Shown here piece after piece: positions 22,590 to 31,208 of a stretch of DNA of 33,707 bases. The notes beneath the pieces are model-generated. The model did no database searches. It was not told where the DNA came from and saw only the letters and a program-made list of their open reading frames with translations. The position numbers and the translations under genes were made by a program. Position 1 is the stretch's first letter; each line of letters begins with the position of its first letter. The DNA lies in contig NZ_JAIZ01000337.1 of NCBI RefSeq assembly GCF_000710465.2, positions 9,727 to 43,433 on the forward strand, given 5' to 3'. Origin of the DNA: Kitasatospora sp. MBT63. Its GTDB lineage: Bacteria; Actinomycetota; Actinomycetes; Streptomycetales; Streptomycetaceae.

Positions 22590-24112
22590 TGCTCACCCTT
22601 ACCTGACGACTGGTCACTTTCTCGGCCCACCGGCACGGTGTCCGACCCCGGGCCGTTCACCCCGCTCTGGAAGGCGGCCAACCACATACCGGGCTGCGTC
22701 GCACCGGCATCCGGCTCGGCGGCCCGCGGGGCGACGACGGCCACCGGGGCGGGGCCGGCCACGACGGCACCGGGGGCGCTGCGACGGCGGCGCTGCGGCA
22801 GCCCGTTGGCGGTCCGCTCGCTCACCTCGAACGTCTCCTCCTCGCCCGACAGTGCGGGAACGGCGGCGTGGCGGGGACCGGCCACCCTGGCAGGTGCCGG
22901 GGCGGCGGCCGCCACGGCCGGACGGGGGCCGGAGGCGGCACCGATACCGTGCGCCCGCCCGGTCGCCGGCGCGGTGGTGATCAGCTCCTGCGGCACGATC
23001 AGCACCGCCCGCACACCGCCGTAGGCCGACGGCCGCAGCGAGACCTGGAAGCCGTACGCCTGCGCGAGCCGGCCGACCACCGCGAGACCCAGCCGGGGCG
23101 TCTCACCGAGGTCGTTCAGGTCGATGCCGGCCTGCGCCTCCTTGAGCATCCGCTCGGCGCGGGCCCGGCCCTCCTCGCTCAGGCTCAGGCCGCCGTCCTC
23201 GATCTCGACGGCGATGCCGGTCTGCACCTCGACCGCGGTCAGGTGCACCCGGGTCTGCGGCGGCGAGTAGCGGGTCGCGTTGTCGAGCAGCTCGGCCAGC
23301 GCGTGGATCAGCGGCTCGACGGCCGGGCCCACCACGGCGACCTCGGAGACCGGGTGCAGGTCGACCCGCTGGTAGTCCAGGATCCGCGAGACGGCGCCGC
23401 GCAGCACGCTGTAGAGCGGCACCGGACGGCTCCACTGGCGGCCCGGACGGGCGCCGCCGAGCACCGCGATGGAGTCCGCCAGGCGGCCCACCAGCGCGTT
23501 GCCGTGGTCGAGTTGGAGCAGGTCCTCGAAGACCGCCGGGTCGTTGCCGTGCCGGTCCTCCATCTCGCGCAGGTCCTGTGCCTGACGGTGCACGATGGCC
23601 TGCACCCGGCGGGCGATGTTCACGAACGCCCGCTGGGCGGACTCGCGCAGGCCCTCCTCGGCGTCGACCGCCTCGAGCACCGAGCGCAGCACCGCCTGCC
23701 GGGCTGCCTGGAACTCCGGAGTGACCGAGCCGTCGTACAGCTCGGCGCCCCTGAGCACGTCCTCGACGAACTCGCCCTGCTGCAGCCGCGCCACCGCCTG
23801 CGGCAGCAGCGAGGCGGCCAACTGGGCGGTCTGCGCCTCCTGCTGGGCCAGCCGCTGACGCAGCTCGGTCTCCTGCCGCCGGCCGGTGTCGCGCAGCGCG
23901 GCCAGTGCGCGGCCGCGCCGGGCCGCCTCGGCCGCCACCAGGGCCACCGCCAGGGTGGCCACCGCGCCGCACAGGGCGACGGCGGTCCGTGCCGCGGGGT
24001 CGACCACCGACGTCGCGACGGCCGCGGCCGCCACCACTACCGCCGTGGGAAGGAGCCAACCGAGAACCGGAGCTGGGCGCCGGTCTCCGGGTGACGATCC
24101 AGCACGAAGCAT
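22586..24112 (-). CDS. cvnA: Conservon membrane sensor kinase-like protein (CvnA)
   Basis: A 508-residue membrane protein, first gene of the conservon. Two hydrophobic helices (about 16-34 and 43-62) with a very short outer loop are followed by a Gln/Arg-rich coiled coil (about 65-110). A helical region holds a possible H-box, LLQLDHGNALVGR (H203), which has lost part of the usual pattern. The ATPase domain keeps ELLDNATRYSPP (274-285) and EIEDGG (304-308). The last 130 residues are Ala/Pro-rich and disordered-looking. By analogy it holds the other Cvn proteins at the membrane and may or may not be an active kinase. The ATG at 24112 is preferred over the TTG at 24124 because GAGGA stands five bases before it. 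Confidence 0.93.
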   Translation of the reverse strand: MLRAGSSPGDRRPAPVLGWLLPTAVVVAAAAVATSVVDPAARTAVALCGAVATLAVALVAAEAARRGRALAALRDTGRRQETELRQRLAQQEAQTAQLAASLLPQAVARLQQGEFVEDVLRGAELYDGSVTPEFQAARQAVLRSVLEAVDAEEGLRESAQRAFVNIARRVQAIVHRQAQDLREMEDRHGNDPAVFEDLLQLDHGNALVGRLADSIAVLGGARPGRQWSRPVPLYSVLRGAVSRILDYQRVDLHPVSEVAVVGPAVEPLIHALAELLDNATRYSPPQTRVHLTAVEVQTGIAVEIEDGGLSLSEEGRARAERMLKEAQAGIDLNDLGETPRLGLAVVGRLAQAYGFQVSLRPSAYGGVRAVLIVPQELITTAPATGRAHGIGAASGPRPAVAAAAPAPARVAGPRHAAVPALSGEEETFEVSERTANGLPQRRRRSAPGAVVAGPAPVAVVAPRAAEPDAGATQPGMWLAAFQSGVNGPGSDTVPVGRESDQSSGKGEQ

Positions 24113-24186
24113 CAGCGTCCTCAAACGATCGAAAGGTTATGGAACGACGAGCGAAACGGGCCGTCAGCAGCTCGGCCGACGGAGGT

Positions 24187-24214
24187 GTCGCCCGACCCGG
24201 GTCCCGGGTGCGAC
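24187..24214. repeat. Nested palindrome in the cvnA leader
   Basis: ACCCGGG (24195-24201), one T, then CCCGGGT (24203-24209) form a perfect inverted repeat, and GTCGC (24187-24191) and GCGAC (24210-24214) extend it with three unpaired bases on one side. It lies 75-100 bases upstream of the cvnA start, so it could be an operator or a leader hairpin. Confidence 0.45.
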
Positions 24215-24258
24215 CGTGCCGACCGGGTGCCATTGGTGCAGCACGCTGGGCCGGGAGC

Positions 24259-24289
24259 AGCATAGCCGGTTCTTCGGATCATCCTGACA
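24259..24289 (-). promoter_or_regulatory. Possible conservon promoter
   Basis: On the minus strand TATGCT (24259-24264) is a good -10; TGTCAG (24284-24289), 19 bases upstream, is a poor -35. The start site would be about 140 bases before cvnA and would put the palindrome at 24187-24214 in the leader. Confidence 0.3.
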
Positions 24290-24870
24290 CTGCCTCAACA
24301 AGGCCTGGAATTATCCGTCTTGTCGCGCCGAGGACTCACCTGCGGAGATGCGGCGGGTCGTGGACAGAGCATCGCCTGTCATGGACCCGTCGAGCGCCGC
24401 AAACCATTATGTCCTACCGGCGTTCCACCATGCCCTCCTTTCAGCTTTCGCGGGGAACCTTCACACGGCCTTGGCACGGCATTAGCGGGACCTTTCCGCC
24501 CGGCACCCGGCGGTGGGGCCGATGATGACGGCCAATCAGAGGACGGCCAGGACTCGGTCAGCCCACGGAGCATCCGTGCGGCAGAACGCCACCGGGGCGG
24601 TCACCGTCCGTCCGGGCCTTCACTCTGGCCGCCCGGGCCCGGCCGTTCCGGACCGATCCGGACCGATCACCGGCCGACCGACCCGGGCCCTGCCCGGGAT
24701 GCGCGAGGGGCGGGTTGTGCGCGGCGACCGGCGGATGCTGGCGGCCGCACGCCCCCGACGGTTCGGCCCCGCTCGGCGGACGGCCACCTCCTCCCCTTGG
24801 CCCGCGCCCCCTTCGTACGGACGGTCGCGTGGCGTACCGGCATCCGCATCCGCTCGTCGCCCTGCACGCC

Positions 24871-24888
24871 CGCGTCCGCGTCCGCGTC
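24871..24888. repeat. Three tandem copies of CGCGTC
   Basis: CGCGTC is repeated three times without interruption in the gene-free stretch. It has no assigned function. Confidence 0.6.
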
Positions 24889-25090
24889 CGCCCGGCCGGG
24901 ACTCGCTCGGCGCGTCCGGCCCGGCCCGTCCTCCGGGGGCGGCTTGCCGGTGGGCCACGCGTGACAGCCGGCCGCCTCACCGGATGCCCGGCCTTCGGGT
25001 CGCGGACCGATGGAGGCCCGGCCCCGAAGTCTCTCTCCGCCATGGCGGGATGACGCCTGGTCGGGACCGCTCGGTGCGGCCGGTGAGGCC

Positions 25091-25114
25091 TGCGGTGCGG
25101 TCTGCGGTGCGGTC
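25091..25114. repeat. Two tandem copies of a 12-bp unit
   Basis: TGCGGTGCGGTC occurs twice in direct succession, followed by a partial, mutated third copy starting TGCAGTG. It lies in the gene-free stretch. Confidence 0.6.
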
Positions 25115-25711
25115 TGCAGTGACAGGAACCCGTCCCGACGGCGCGGGCAAGGCCCGGATCTTCCAGCTTCCTCATCGATCGTCCTCCGTCCTCTCCCGGT
25201 TCGGGAGCACCGGATCGTCTGCGTACCGTCGCAATCCCTACCGTCGTTTCCGGGGTCTCACACACCGGTTCAGTCCCAGGTGAAGCCCCGTCTCCGCCAT
25301 GCGCCGGGGGCGCACACCTGACGTGCGCCCCTTGCTCGAGGAGTCCCGCACCACTCGATTCGGTGGCTCGTACGTCCGGCCGGAGCGGGCTGCGGGGAGG
25401 GGATCCGGGAAGCAGCCGGGGGCCACCGGCCATCGCGGCGGCGGGCGTCGCCCGGATTCTGACGCCGACGCGTTGACGCGGCCCGCCGCGACCAGTTGAC
25501 GGCCCATCCGCTACCAGAACGAGGCGCTCCGTGTTTGACGCGGGCACGCGCCTCGGGGCGAATGGCCGGCCTACCGGGACCGGCAGGAGGGGCTACCCGG
25601 CAGCGATGCGCCTCGATCCCGCCGCTGCTCGACGGCACCGAGGCCGCAGTCGCGCGCCCACCGGCTCGGGGCCCGGTCCCCCGGCTGCGGCCTGGCCTCG
25701 TTCGGCCCCGC

Positions 25712-26365
25712 TCAAGGCCGTTCGCGAGCCGGCACCGCACCTGGCCGCGCGTCGCGGACCCACCGCAGCAGCACCAGCGCAGCCACCGCCGCCAGCGCGC
25801 ACCAGGTCGACACGAACGCAAGCCGCCACATCAGCGCGCACACCACGGCCCCGACCCCGACCAGCACCCCCAGTAGGCGCAGCAGCCGGTCTCCCGAGGC
25901 CAGCAGCGCTCCCACCGTGGCCGTCAGGTATCCCACCAGCAGCAGGCCCGCGCCGGGCACCCCGACCGCGTACGCGAGCACATGCCCGTCGACCCGTACC
26001 GTGACCGGACGGGTGGCCAGGGCGATCGTCGATGCCACCGAAACGGCGCATCCGACGCCGACCAGGAGGAGCTGCAGTGCGGTCCGCGGGCGGGCCGCGC
26101 ACCGGACGCCGACGGACACCAGGACCGGCAGCAGCGGCAGTGCGATCACCGTCCAGGCGACGCGGGCCGCGGCTGCGGCGGACTGCCCGATCCTGCCGTC
26201 GGCACCCAGCCAGACCACCGCCTCGATCAGCTGGTGGAGGCCGAGCAGCAGCGGCAGCGCCGCCAGCGGCAACTGTCGAGGGTCGCGGACCCGGGCCAGG
26301 CAGGCGACCCCGAGCGCCGCGACCACGGCGCCGGAGACAGCGTCGGCTTCAGCGCTCCAGCACAT
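25712..26365 (-). CDS. DUF6629-like multi-pass membrane protein
   Basis: A 217-residue membrane protein with about seven hydrophobic segments. The N-terminus MCWSAEADAVSGAVVAALG, then ALPLLLGLHQLIEAVVW, matches the DUF6629 family as I remember it: a conserved MCWSA start and an HQLIEA motif in the second or third helix. The function of the family is unknown. The ATG at 26365 is chosen because family members begin with MCWS; an ATG three codons upstream (26374) is possible. A -10-like TAACCT lies on the minus strand at 26429-26434. The gene stands alone, with the gene-free stretch after it and the small Cys protein divergent on the other side. Confidence 0.8.
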   Translation of the reverse strand: MCWSAEADAVSGAVVAALGVACLARVRDPRQLPLAALPLLLGLHQLIEAVVWLGADGRIGQSAAAAARVAWTVIALPLLPVLVSVGVRCAARPRTALQLLLVGVGCAVSVASTIALATRPVTVRVDGHVLAYAVGVPGAGLLLVGYLTATVGALLASGDRLLRLLGVLVGVGAVVCALMWRLAFVSTWCALAAVAALVLLRWVRDARPGAVPARERP

Positions 26366-26663
26366 TCGGCACATCCGGGAGTCCACGACTCGCCACCCGC
26401 GCCACCTCCAGGTCGGTCCTGCTCCCCGCCAGGTTAGGCCGCGCAGACGCCGGTCGGCCGCAGGCCGGGACAGCTCCGGCGCGGCGGCGCCGAGTGCCCA
26501 CCGCGCCGCCGCCTCGCTCCGTGGTCCGGCGGCAGGCGGAGGGCCACAGCGTGTCCGGGGCAAGAAAGCCGCAGCCAGACTTCGCCATGTACACGGTCAG
26601 CTACAGTAGGTAGTGTCAGCCCCTGCCAGTCAGAGGGATCCATCAACAGGGACGGGATCATCC

Positions 26664-26846
26664 GTGGACGAACAGCGAGCCAGGCCGCAGCGGATCGCCA
26701 CCAGCACGACCTATGTGACCGATCCCGAGGAGGACCCGGGCGCGGCGGACGCCCCCGACTGCCACCGGGCCTGCTGCCAGGACGCGGGTCCCACCGACCC
26801 GCCTCCCCACTCCCCCGGCTACTGGGGCTGGCGCCCGACCGGCTGA
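26664..26846 (+). CDS. Small hypothetical protein, 60 residues
   Basis: A GTG-started frame of 60 codons with more than 90 percent G or C at third positions, which is what real genes in this window show. GGGACGGGA six bases before the GTG is a fair ribosome binding site, and TACAGT/TAGTGT at 26603-26616 could be a -10. The product is hydrophilic with an acidic centre (DPEEDPGAADAPD), a Cys cluster (CHRACCQDAG) and a Pro-rich end finishing in YWGWRPTG. There is no signal peptide. I do not recognise it; the Cys and His could bind a metal. Confidence 0.5.
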   Translation: MDEQRARPQRIATSTTYVTDPEEDPGAADAPDCHRACCQDAGPTDPPPHSPGYWGWRPTG

Positions 26847-27174
26847 GTAGCCGACCAACCGACCGCTCCACGCCGGCGGCCACCCCGGACGAGCGACGAC
26901 CCACCCGGCGGGGGCGCCCTTCGCGCCACCGGAGGCACACCCCGCCACCCCTACTCACCCGCCATCGCACGTCCGGGGCTCGACCGCGCCGATCCGACGC
27001 CGCGCGCACAGCCGTGCACAGCCATGCGGCGGCCACTCCCGCTGGATAGACTGGCCGGGATTTTCCCGGCGATCAGGACCGGCCTCACGCAAGGGCCGTG
27101 CGGCGGTGGGCCCGGCCCTATCCGCCACGACCCGCGGAACGGTCCCCGCACCACCACTCCCCCGGGGAGCCGCC
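26847..27174 (+). promoter_or_regulatory. Leader region with -10 box and inverted repeat
   Basis: This 328-base gap before the PAS/SpoIIE gene has no convincing ORF. TAGACT (27047-27052) fits a -10. Directly after it, GCCGGGA (27054-27060) and TCCCGGC (27064-27070) form a perfect inverted repeat with a TTT loop, covering the expected start of transcription (near 27058). It could be an operator or a hairpin at the 5' end of the message. No good -35 was found. Confidence 0.45.
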
Positions 27175-29316
27175 ATGGCGGAACCTGCCGCGTCCTCCAG
27201 GGACGGCTACGACCCCCGTGCCTCGCGCCCGTCACCCGCCACCGCCGTGACCTCCCCCGCCGAGGGGGCCCCCACCGCGGCGACGGACCGGCTCGCCCTC
27301 AACGGCATGGGCAGCTTCGACTGGGACCTCGACACCGGTGTGTACCACCTGGACGAGATCGGCCTGCGGCTGTTCGACCTGACCCCGCAGGAGTTCGACG
27401 GCAAGCCCGCCACACTCGTCGCGCGGGTGCCGGCCGAGGACGGTGCCCGGCTGGACGAGGCCGTCTCCCGCGCGCTGCGCCAGGGCGACCTCACCTTCGC
27501 CACCTACTTCCGACTGCTCCGCCGGGACGGCACCCCGGGCTGGGCGCACACCCAGGGCCGGATCCTGCGCGACGAGCAGGGCCACGCGTACCGGATCGTC
27601 GGCATCGTCCGCGACGCCGAGGAGGAGCTGGCGCACGCCGCGGCGATGCGCACCCTGGCGGCGGACCGCCGCCGCCAGACCGACTCGGTGCGCAACACCA
27701 CCGAGGCGCTCGCCCGGGCGCTGACCGTCCGGGACGTCACCAGCGTGCTCACCGACAGCGAGGGTCTGCGGCGGTTCGGCGCGGACGGCCTGGCCCTGGG
27801 ACTGCTCGACGGCGATGTCCTGCGGCTGGTCGCGGTCACCAAGCAGCCCTCCCCCGAGCTCAGGGCACTGGACGACCTCTCCGTGACGCGGGTGGAGGAC
27901 CGGCTCGGGCTGGCCGAGGCCGCCCGTAGCAGGCGGCCGGTGTTCATCGGTTCGGAGCAGGAGCTGGTCGACCGGTACCCGCGGCTGCTGCCGTACGTCG
28001 AACAGATGGGCATCCGCGCCGCCGCCTTCCTCCCGCTCGCCGCCCAGGCCAGGACGATCGGCGCGCTCGGGCTGTACTACGGGGACCGGCGCCGCTTCAG
28101 CACCGAGGACCGCAACATCTGCATCGCCCTGGGCAGTGCCGTCGCCCAGTCCCTCCAGCGGGCCATGCTGTTCGACCAGGAGCGCGAGTTCGCCACCACG
28201 CTGCAGAACACCATGCTGCCGCGCCGGCTGCCGAAGATCGGCGGCGGCTCGGTCGCCGCCCGCTACCGGGCCGGGCGGACCGGGCGCGAGGTCGGCGGCG
28301 ACTGGTACGACCTGGTGCCGCTGCCCCGCCGCCGGGTCGCGGTGGTGGTCGGTGACGTCGAGGGCCACGACAGCCACGCCGCCGCGATCATGGGCCAGCT
28401 GCGGATCGCGCTGCGCGCCTACGCTGCCGAGGGTCACGCCCCCGCGACGGTGATCTCGCGGGTCTCCCGGTTCCTCGCGGATCTCGACACCGAGCGGTCC
28501 GCCACCTGCATCTACGCCGAGGCCGACCTCGAGACCGGCACCCTTCGGCTGGTCCGCGCCGGTCACCTCGAACCCCTGATCCGGCACGCCAGCGGGCGGA
28601 CCAGCTGGCCGGCGGTCCGTGGCGGGCTACCACTCGGGGTGGCCACGGTGCTCGGCCACGACGAGTACCCGGAGACCCGGCTCGACCTCAACCCCTCGGA
28701 CACCCTGCTGATGTGCACGGACGGCCTGGTCGAGCACCGCGGCCAGGACATCTCCGAAGGCCTCCAGGCGCTCGCGGCCGCGGTCCACTCCGGGCCGCCC
28801 GACCTGGAGAAGCTCGCCGATCACCTCTGCACCGAACTGCTCGCCCGGACCGGCCAGGACGACGACATGGCGCTGCTCCTGCTGTGCCGGGCCGCCGTGC
28901 CGGGGGCGCACGCTGAGCGGCAGATGATCCAGCACGTCCACCAGGCCGACCCGGAGGGACTGACGGAGACCCGGACCATGCTCCGGCAGGCCCTCGCCGC
29001 CTGGGGCGCTGCCGGGCTGGGCCCCGACATCGAACTCGCCGCCGGTGAACTGCTCACCAACGCCTTGGTGCACACGGACGGCGGCGCGATCCTCACCGTC
29101 GAACTGCTCACCCGGCCGGCCCGACGTATCCGCCTGGAGATCCAGGACCGTTCCAGCGAGCTGCCGCACCGGCGGGCCCCGGGCGAGACGGCCACCTCGG
29201 GCCGCGGGCTGATGCTGGTCGAGGCGCTGGCTGCGAGCTGGGGAGTCGAACCGCGCGGAACCGGAAAGAGCGTGTGGTGCGAGTTCCACCTGCCCCGGGA
29301 CACCCACAAGTCCTGA
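27175..29316 (+). CDS. PAS/GAF SpoIIE phosphatase with RsbW-like kinase domain
   Basis: A 713-residue soluble partner-switch regulator. After a disordered start come a PAS domain (about 40-155, with LNGMGSFDWDLDTG), a GAF domain (about 170-345), a PP2C SpoIIE phosphatase (about 360-575: VGGDWYDLV, VGDVEGHDSHAAAIMGQLR, CTDGLVEHRG, GQDDDMALLLL) and a C-terminal GHKL ATPase of RsbW type (about 600-713: ELAAGELLTNALVH and SGRGLMLVEALA). The phosphatase would dephosphorylate an anti-anti-sigma factor and the ATPase would phosphorylate one or bind a sigma factor. It shares the PAS and SpoIIE layout of the protein at 5639-8107 but adds the kinase. The ATG at 27175 has GGGGAG five bases upstream. No anti-anti-sigma gene is adjacent. 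Confidence 0.94.
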   Translation: MAEPAASSRDGYDPRASRPSPATAVTSPAEGAPTAATDRLALNGMGSFDWDLDTGVYHLDEIGLRLFDLTPQEFDGKPATLVARVPAEDGARLDEAVSRALRQGDLTFATYFRLLRRDGTPGWAHTQGRILRDEQGHAYRIVGIVRDAEEELAHAAAMRTLAADRRRQTDSVRNTTEALARALTVRDVTSVLTDSEGLRRFGADGLALGLLDGDVLRLVAVTKQPSPELRALDDLSVTRVEDRLGLAEAARSRRPVFIGSEQELVDRYPRLLPYVEQMGIRAAAFLPLAAQARTIGALGLYYGDRRRFSTEDRNICIALGSAVAQSLQRAMLFDQEREFATTLQNTMLPRRLPKIGGGSVAARYRAGRTGREVGGDWYDLVPLPRRRVAVVVGDVEGHDSHAAAIMGQLRIALRAYAAEGHAPATVISRVSRFLADLDTERSATCIYAEADLETGTLRLVRAGHLEPLIRHASGRTSWPAVRGGLPLGVATVLGHDEYPETRLDLNPSDTLLMCTDGLVEHRGQDISEGLQALAAAVHSGPPDLEKLADHLCTELLARTGQDDDMALLLLCRAAVPGAHAERQMIQHVHQADPEGLTETRTMLRQALAAWGAAGLGPDIELAAGELLTNALVHTDGGAILTVELLTRPARRIRLEIQDRSSELPHRRAPGETATSGRGLMLVEALAASWGVEPRGTGKSVWCEFHLPRDTHKS

Positions 29317-29336
29317 CGGTCCGCCAGCCTTTCCGT

Positions 29337-29357
29337 CTCCCGCCTCCCGCCTCCCGC
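29337..29357. repeat. Three tandem copies of CTCCCGC
   Basis: A 7-base unit is repeated three times just after the SpoIIE/RsbW gene, followed by CTGCGGGC, which could fold back on the last copy as a weak stem. It may help to end transcription. Confidence 0.45.
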
Positions 29358-29567
29358 CTGCGGGCGTCCGATGGCACAGCTGAGCCGGTGTCGAACTGGG
29401 GCACGAACGAACAGGGGCGCGAACGGGCGCACTCCGCACTCCCCCGCCGGGATTCGCGCACCCCGCCGAACAGGTGGCGCGACTAGACAGTGAACGAACC
29501 GCCCGGTCAGGGTTGCTCCGCGAGGTCACCACGGGTGACGGTCCATTGGATCAGCCGGAGGGTTCCC

Positions 29568-31208
29568 ATGCGCTCGAGGATCACCAGACACCTGGGCTCC
29601 GTGCTCCCGGAGCTGCTCACCGTCCCGCCCACGGCGCCGGGAGGAATCCTCGGCGGACCCGCCACCCCGGGCACCCTGACCCCGATCCCGACCGACCCCG
29701 GCCCCGACGCCGGCACCACGGGCGTCGGTACGACGGAAGCCGGGAGCGACGGCACGGCCGACCGGGTCCCGGTGCTGCCGCCGGAGTTCAACTGGCGGGA
29801 CTACACCGTGATGCTCCTGCACATCGCCGCGGAGATCGAGCACTCGCTGATGGTGCAGTACCTCTTCGCCGCGTACTCGCTGGGCGGCCCGGACGTCCCC
29901 GACCGGCTGCGCGCGCAGGTCCGACGCTGGCAGGAGATCATCCTCGGCATCGCCAAGGAGGAGATGGGCCACTTCCTGACGGTGCAGAACCTGCTCACCG
30001 CCCTCGGCGCGCCGATCAACCTCGACCGCGAGGACTACCCCTGGGGGACGGAGTTCTACCCGTTCCCGTTCACGCTCCGCCGCCTCACCCCGGCCTCGCT
30101 CGCCACGTACATCTGCGCCGAGAGCCCACCGGGGTGGTCAGGTGACGAAGCCACGGCGATCAGGCGGCTGGCGGGGGTCGAGGCCGGGCAGGAGGTCAAC
30201 CAGGTCGGTGCGCTGTACCGTCGGCTGGTGGCCGTGCTCGGCGACCGCGAGCTCGTCCCGGACTCCGACTTCCAGGCGGCCACCCTGCCCTTCCAGGCGG
30301 ACTGGGACGAGTGGGGCCGCGGCTACACCCGGGGCGAGCGCGGGCGGGACTCGGGGAACGTGCCCGAACTCGAGGCGCCCGAACTCCTCATCCTCGGCGT
30401 GCATTCGCGGGACTCCGCCCTCTCGGCCCTGCGGCAGATCGGCGAGCAGGGCGAGGCGCTGGACGACCTCAAGGACGACGGCCAGGACGAGACCTCGCAC
30501 TTCCGCCGCTTCCTGACGATCTACCAGGAGATGATCGCCGAGCCCGAGGACGACCGGGACAAGATCTCGCGGAGGCTGGCGGACAATCCGCGGACCTCGC
30601 ACCGGCTCAGGGACGACGCCGCACGGTTCGCGACGCCGGCCGTCGCCGGGACGGCCCACACCGGAACGGACCTCACCGCACACCGGAAGCACATCAGCCG
30701 CGAGATCACCGACCCGGCCGCCCTGCGCTGGGGCCACCTGTTCAACCTGCGCTACCGCATGCTGCTGGTCTCCATCGCGCATGCATTCCGGCTGTCCGGC
30801 CCGCTCGACCACGCCGGTGCGCTGACCGCCCGCGGCATCCTGATCCACCGCGCCTTCGGGGAGATGTACAACCTCCGGGCCATCGCCGGGGCCTTGGTCC
30901 GCCTCCCGGTGTCCGATCAGGGCCCATCCGGTCAGGGCCAATCGGGTCAGAGCCGATCGGGGAGCCTGCGCGCCGGGCCACCGTTCGAGATGCCGTACAC
31001 CCTCGACCTGCCGGAGCCCGATCGCAACCGGTGGCTGCTCCAGCGCGACCTGGTCCAGGCATCCCAACTCGCCGTCCGCGACCTGCGGGACGTGCTCCCC
31101 GCAGCCGACAGCGGGGTCCCCTACCTGGTGGCCGTCGCGGACACCGACCGGCGCGCGTTGGAGCTGATCGAGCGCGTGCTGGCCGGAAGGGGGCCGTGCC
31201 ATGCGTGA
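29568..31208 (+). CDS. Ferritin-like diiron protein, VioB/IPP-dimer-synthase type
   Basis: A 546-residue protein with a Pro/Thr/Gly-rich N-terminal 70 residues, then a ferritin-like four-helix domain (about 75-325). Likely iron ligands: E91 in AEIEHSLMVQYLFAAYSL, E132-x2-H135 (KEEMGH), a Glu near 205-209 (GVEAGQEVNQVGALY) and E308-x2-H311 (DETSH), the classic E, ExxH, E, ExxH set. The pattern fits the ferritin-like family that includes iminophenyl-pyruvate dimer synthase. The C-terminal part (about 385-546) is helical, with a 15-bp-encoded repeat inside. The ATG at 29568 has GGAGGG five bases upstream; a GTG at 29490 has none. The stop overlaps the ATG of the 40-residue peptide by 8 bases. 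I infer an oxidative role in the cassette; the substrate is unknown. Confidence 0.88.
   Translation: MRSRITRHLGSVLPELLTVPPTAPGGILGGPATPGTLTPIPTDPGPDAGTTGVGTTEAGSDGTADRVPVLPPEFNWRDYTVMLLHIAAEIEHSLMVQYLFAAYSLGGPDVPDRLRAQVRRWQEIILGIAKEEMGHFLTVQNLLTALGAPINLDREDYPWGTEFYPFPFTLRRLTPASLATYICAESPPGWSGDEATAIRRLAGVEAGQEVNQVGALYRRLVAVLGDRELVPDSDFQAATLPFQADWDEWGRGYTRGERGRDSGNVPELEAPELLILGVHSRDSALSALRQIGEQGEALDDLKDDGQDETSHFRRFLTIYQEMIAEPEDDRDKISRRLADNPRTSHRLRDDAARFATPAVAGTAHTGTDLTAHRKHISREITDPAALRWGHLFNLRYRMLLVSIAHAFRLSGPLDHAGALTARGILIHRAFGEMYNLRAIAGALVRLPVSDQGPSGQGQSGQSRSGSLRAGPPFEMPYTLDLPEPDRNRWLLQRDLVQASQLAVRDLRDVLPAADSGVPYLVAVADTDRRALELIERVLAGRGPCHA
30913..30960 (+). repeat. 15-bp coding tandem repeat in the ferritin-like gene
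   Basis: Three imperfect 15-base units (30913-30927, 30928-30942, 30943-30957) and a partial fourth share the pattern TCSGRTCAGRGCC. They encode Ser-Asp-Gln-Gly-Pro, Ser-Gly-Gln-Gly-Gln, Ser-Gly-Gln-Ser-Arg, Ser-Gly. Because the unit is a multiple of three, copy changes would keep the frame. Confidence 0.7.

Larger units (their letters stand above)
24113..25711. other. Long stretch without a supportable gene
   Basis: About 1.6 kb between the start of cvnA and the stop of the DUF6629-like gene. Several frames are open because of the high GC content, the longest on the minus strand from 25547 to 24558, but the first forty codons of that frame have only about three quarters G/C at third positions, well below the real genes, and the product is Arg/Pro-rich low complexity. 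The part near 24290-24500 is less GC-rich and may hold the conservon promoter. Two short tandem repeats lie inside. No tRNA-like cloverleaf or known riboswitch was recognised. Confidence 0.5.

Noticed and set aside
24414..24441. Strong AAAGGAGG followed by a five-codon ORF on the minus strand upstream of cvnA
   Set aside because: The spacing to the ATG is only two bases and five codons are too few to call a leader peptide from one sequence.
24558..25547. Minus-strand frame of 329 codons in the gene-free stretch
   Set aside because: Third-position GC in the sampled codons is only about three quarters and the product is Arg/Pro-rich repeats; no binding site.
26587..26613. Eight-codon ORF upstream of the small Cys protein
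   Set aside because: No ribosome binding site and no amino-acid pattern typical of an attenuator.
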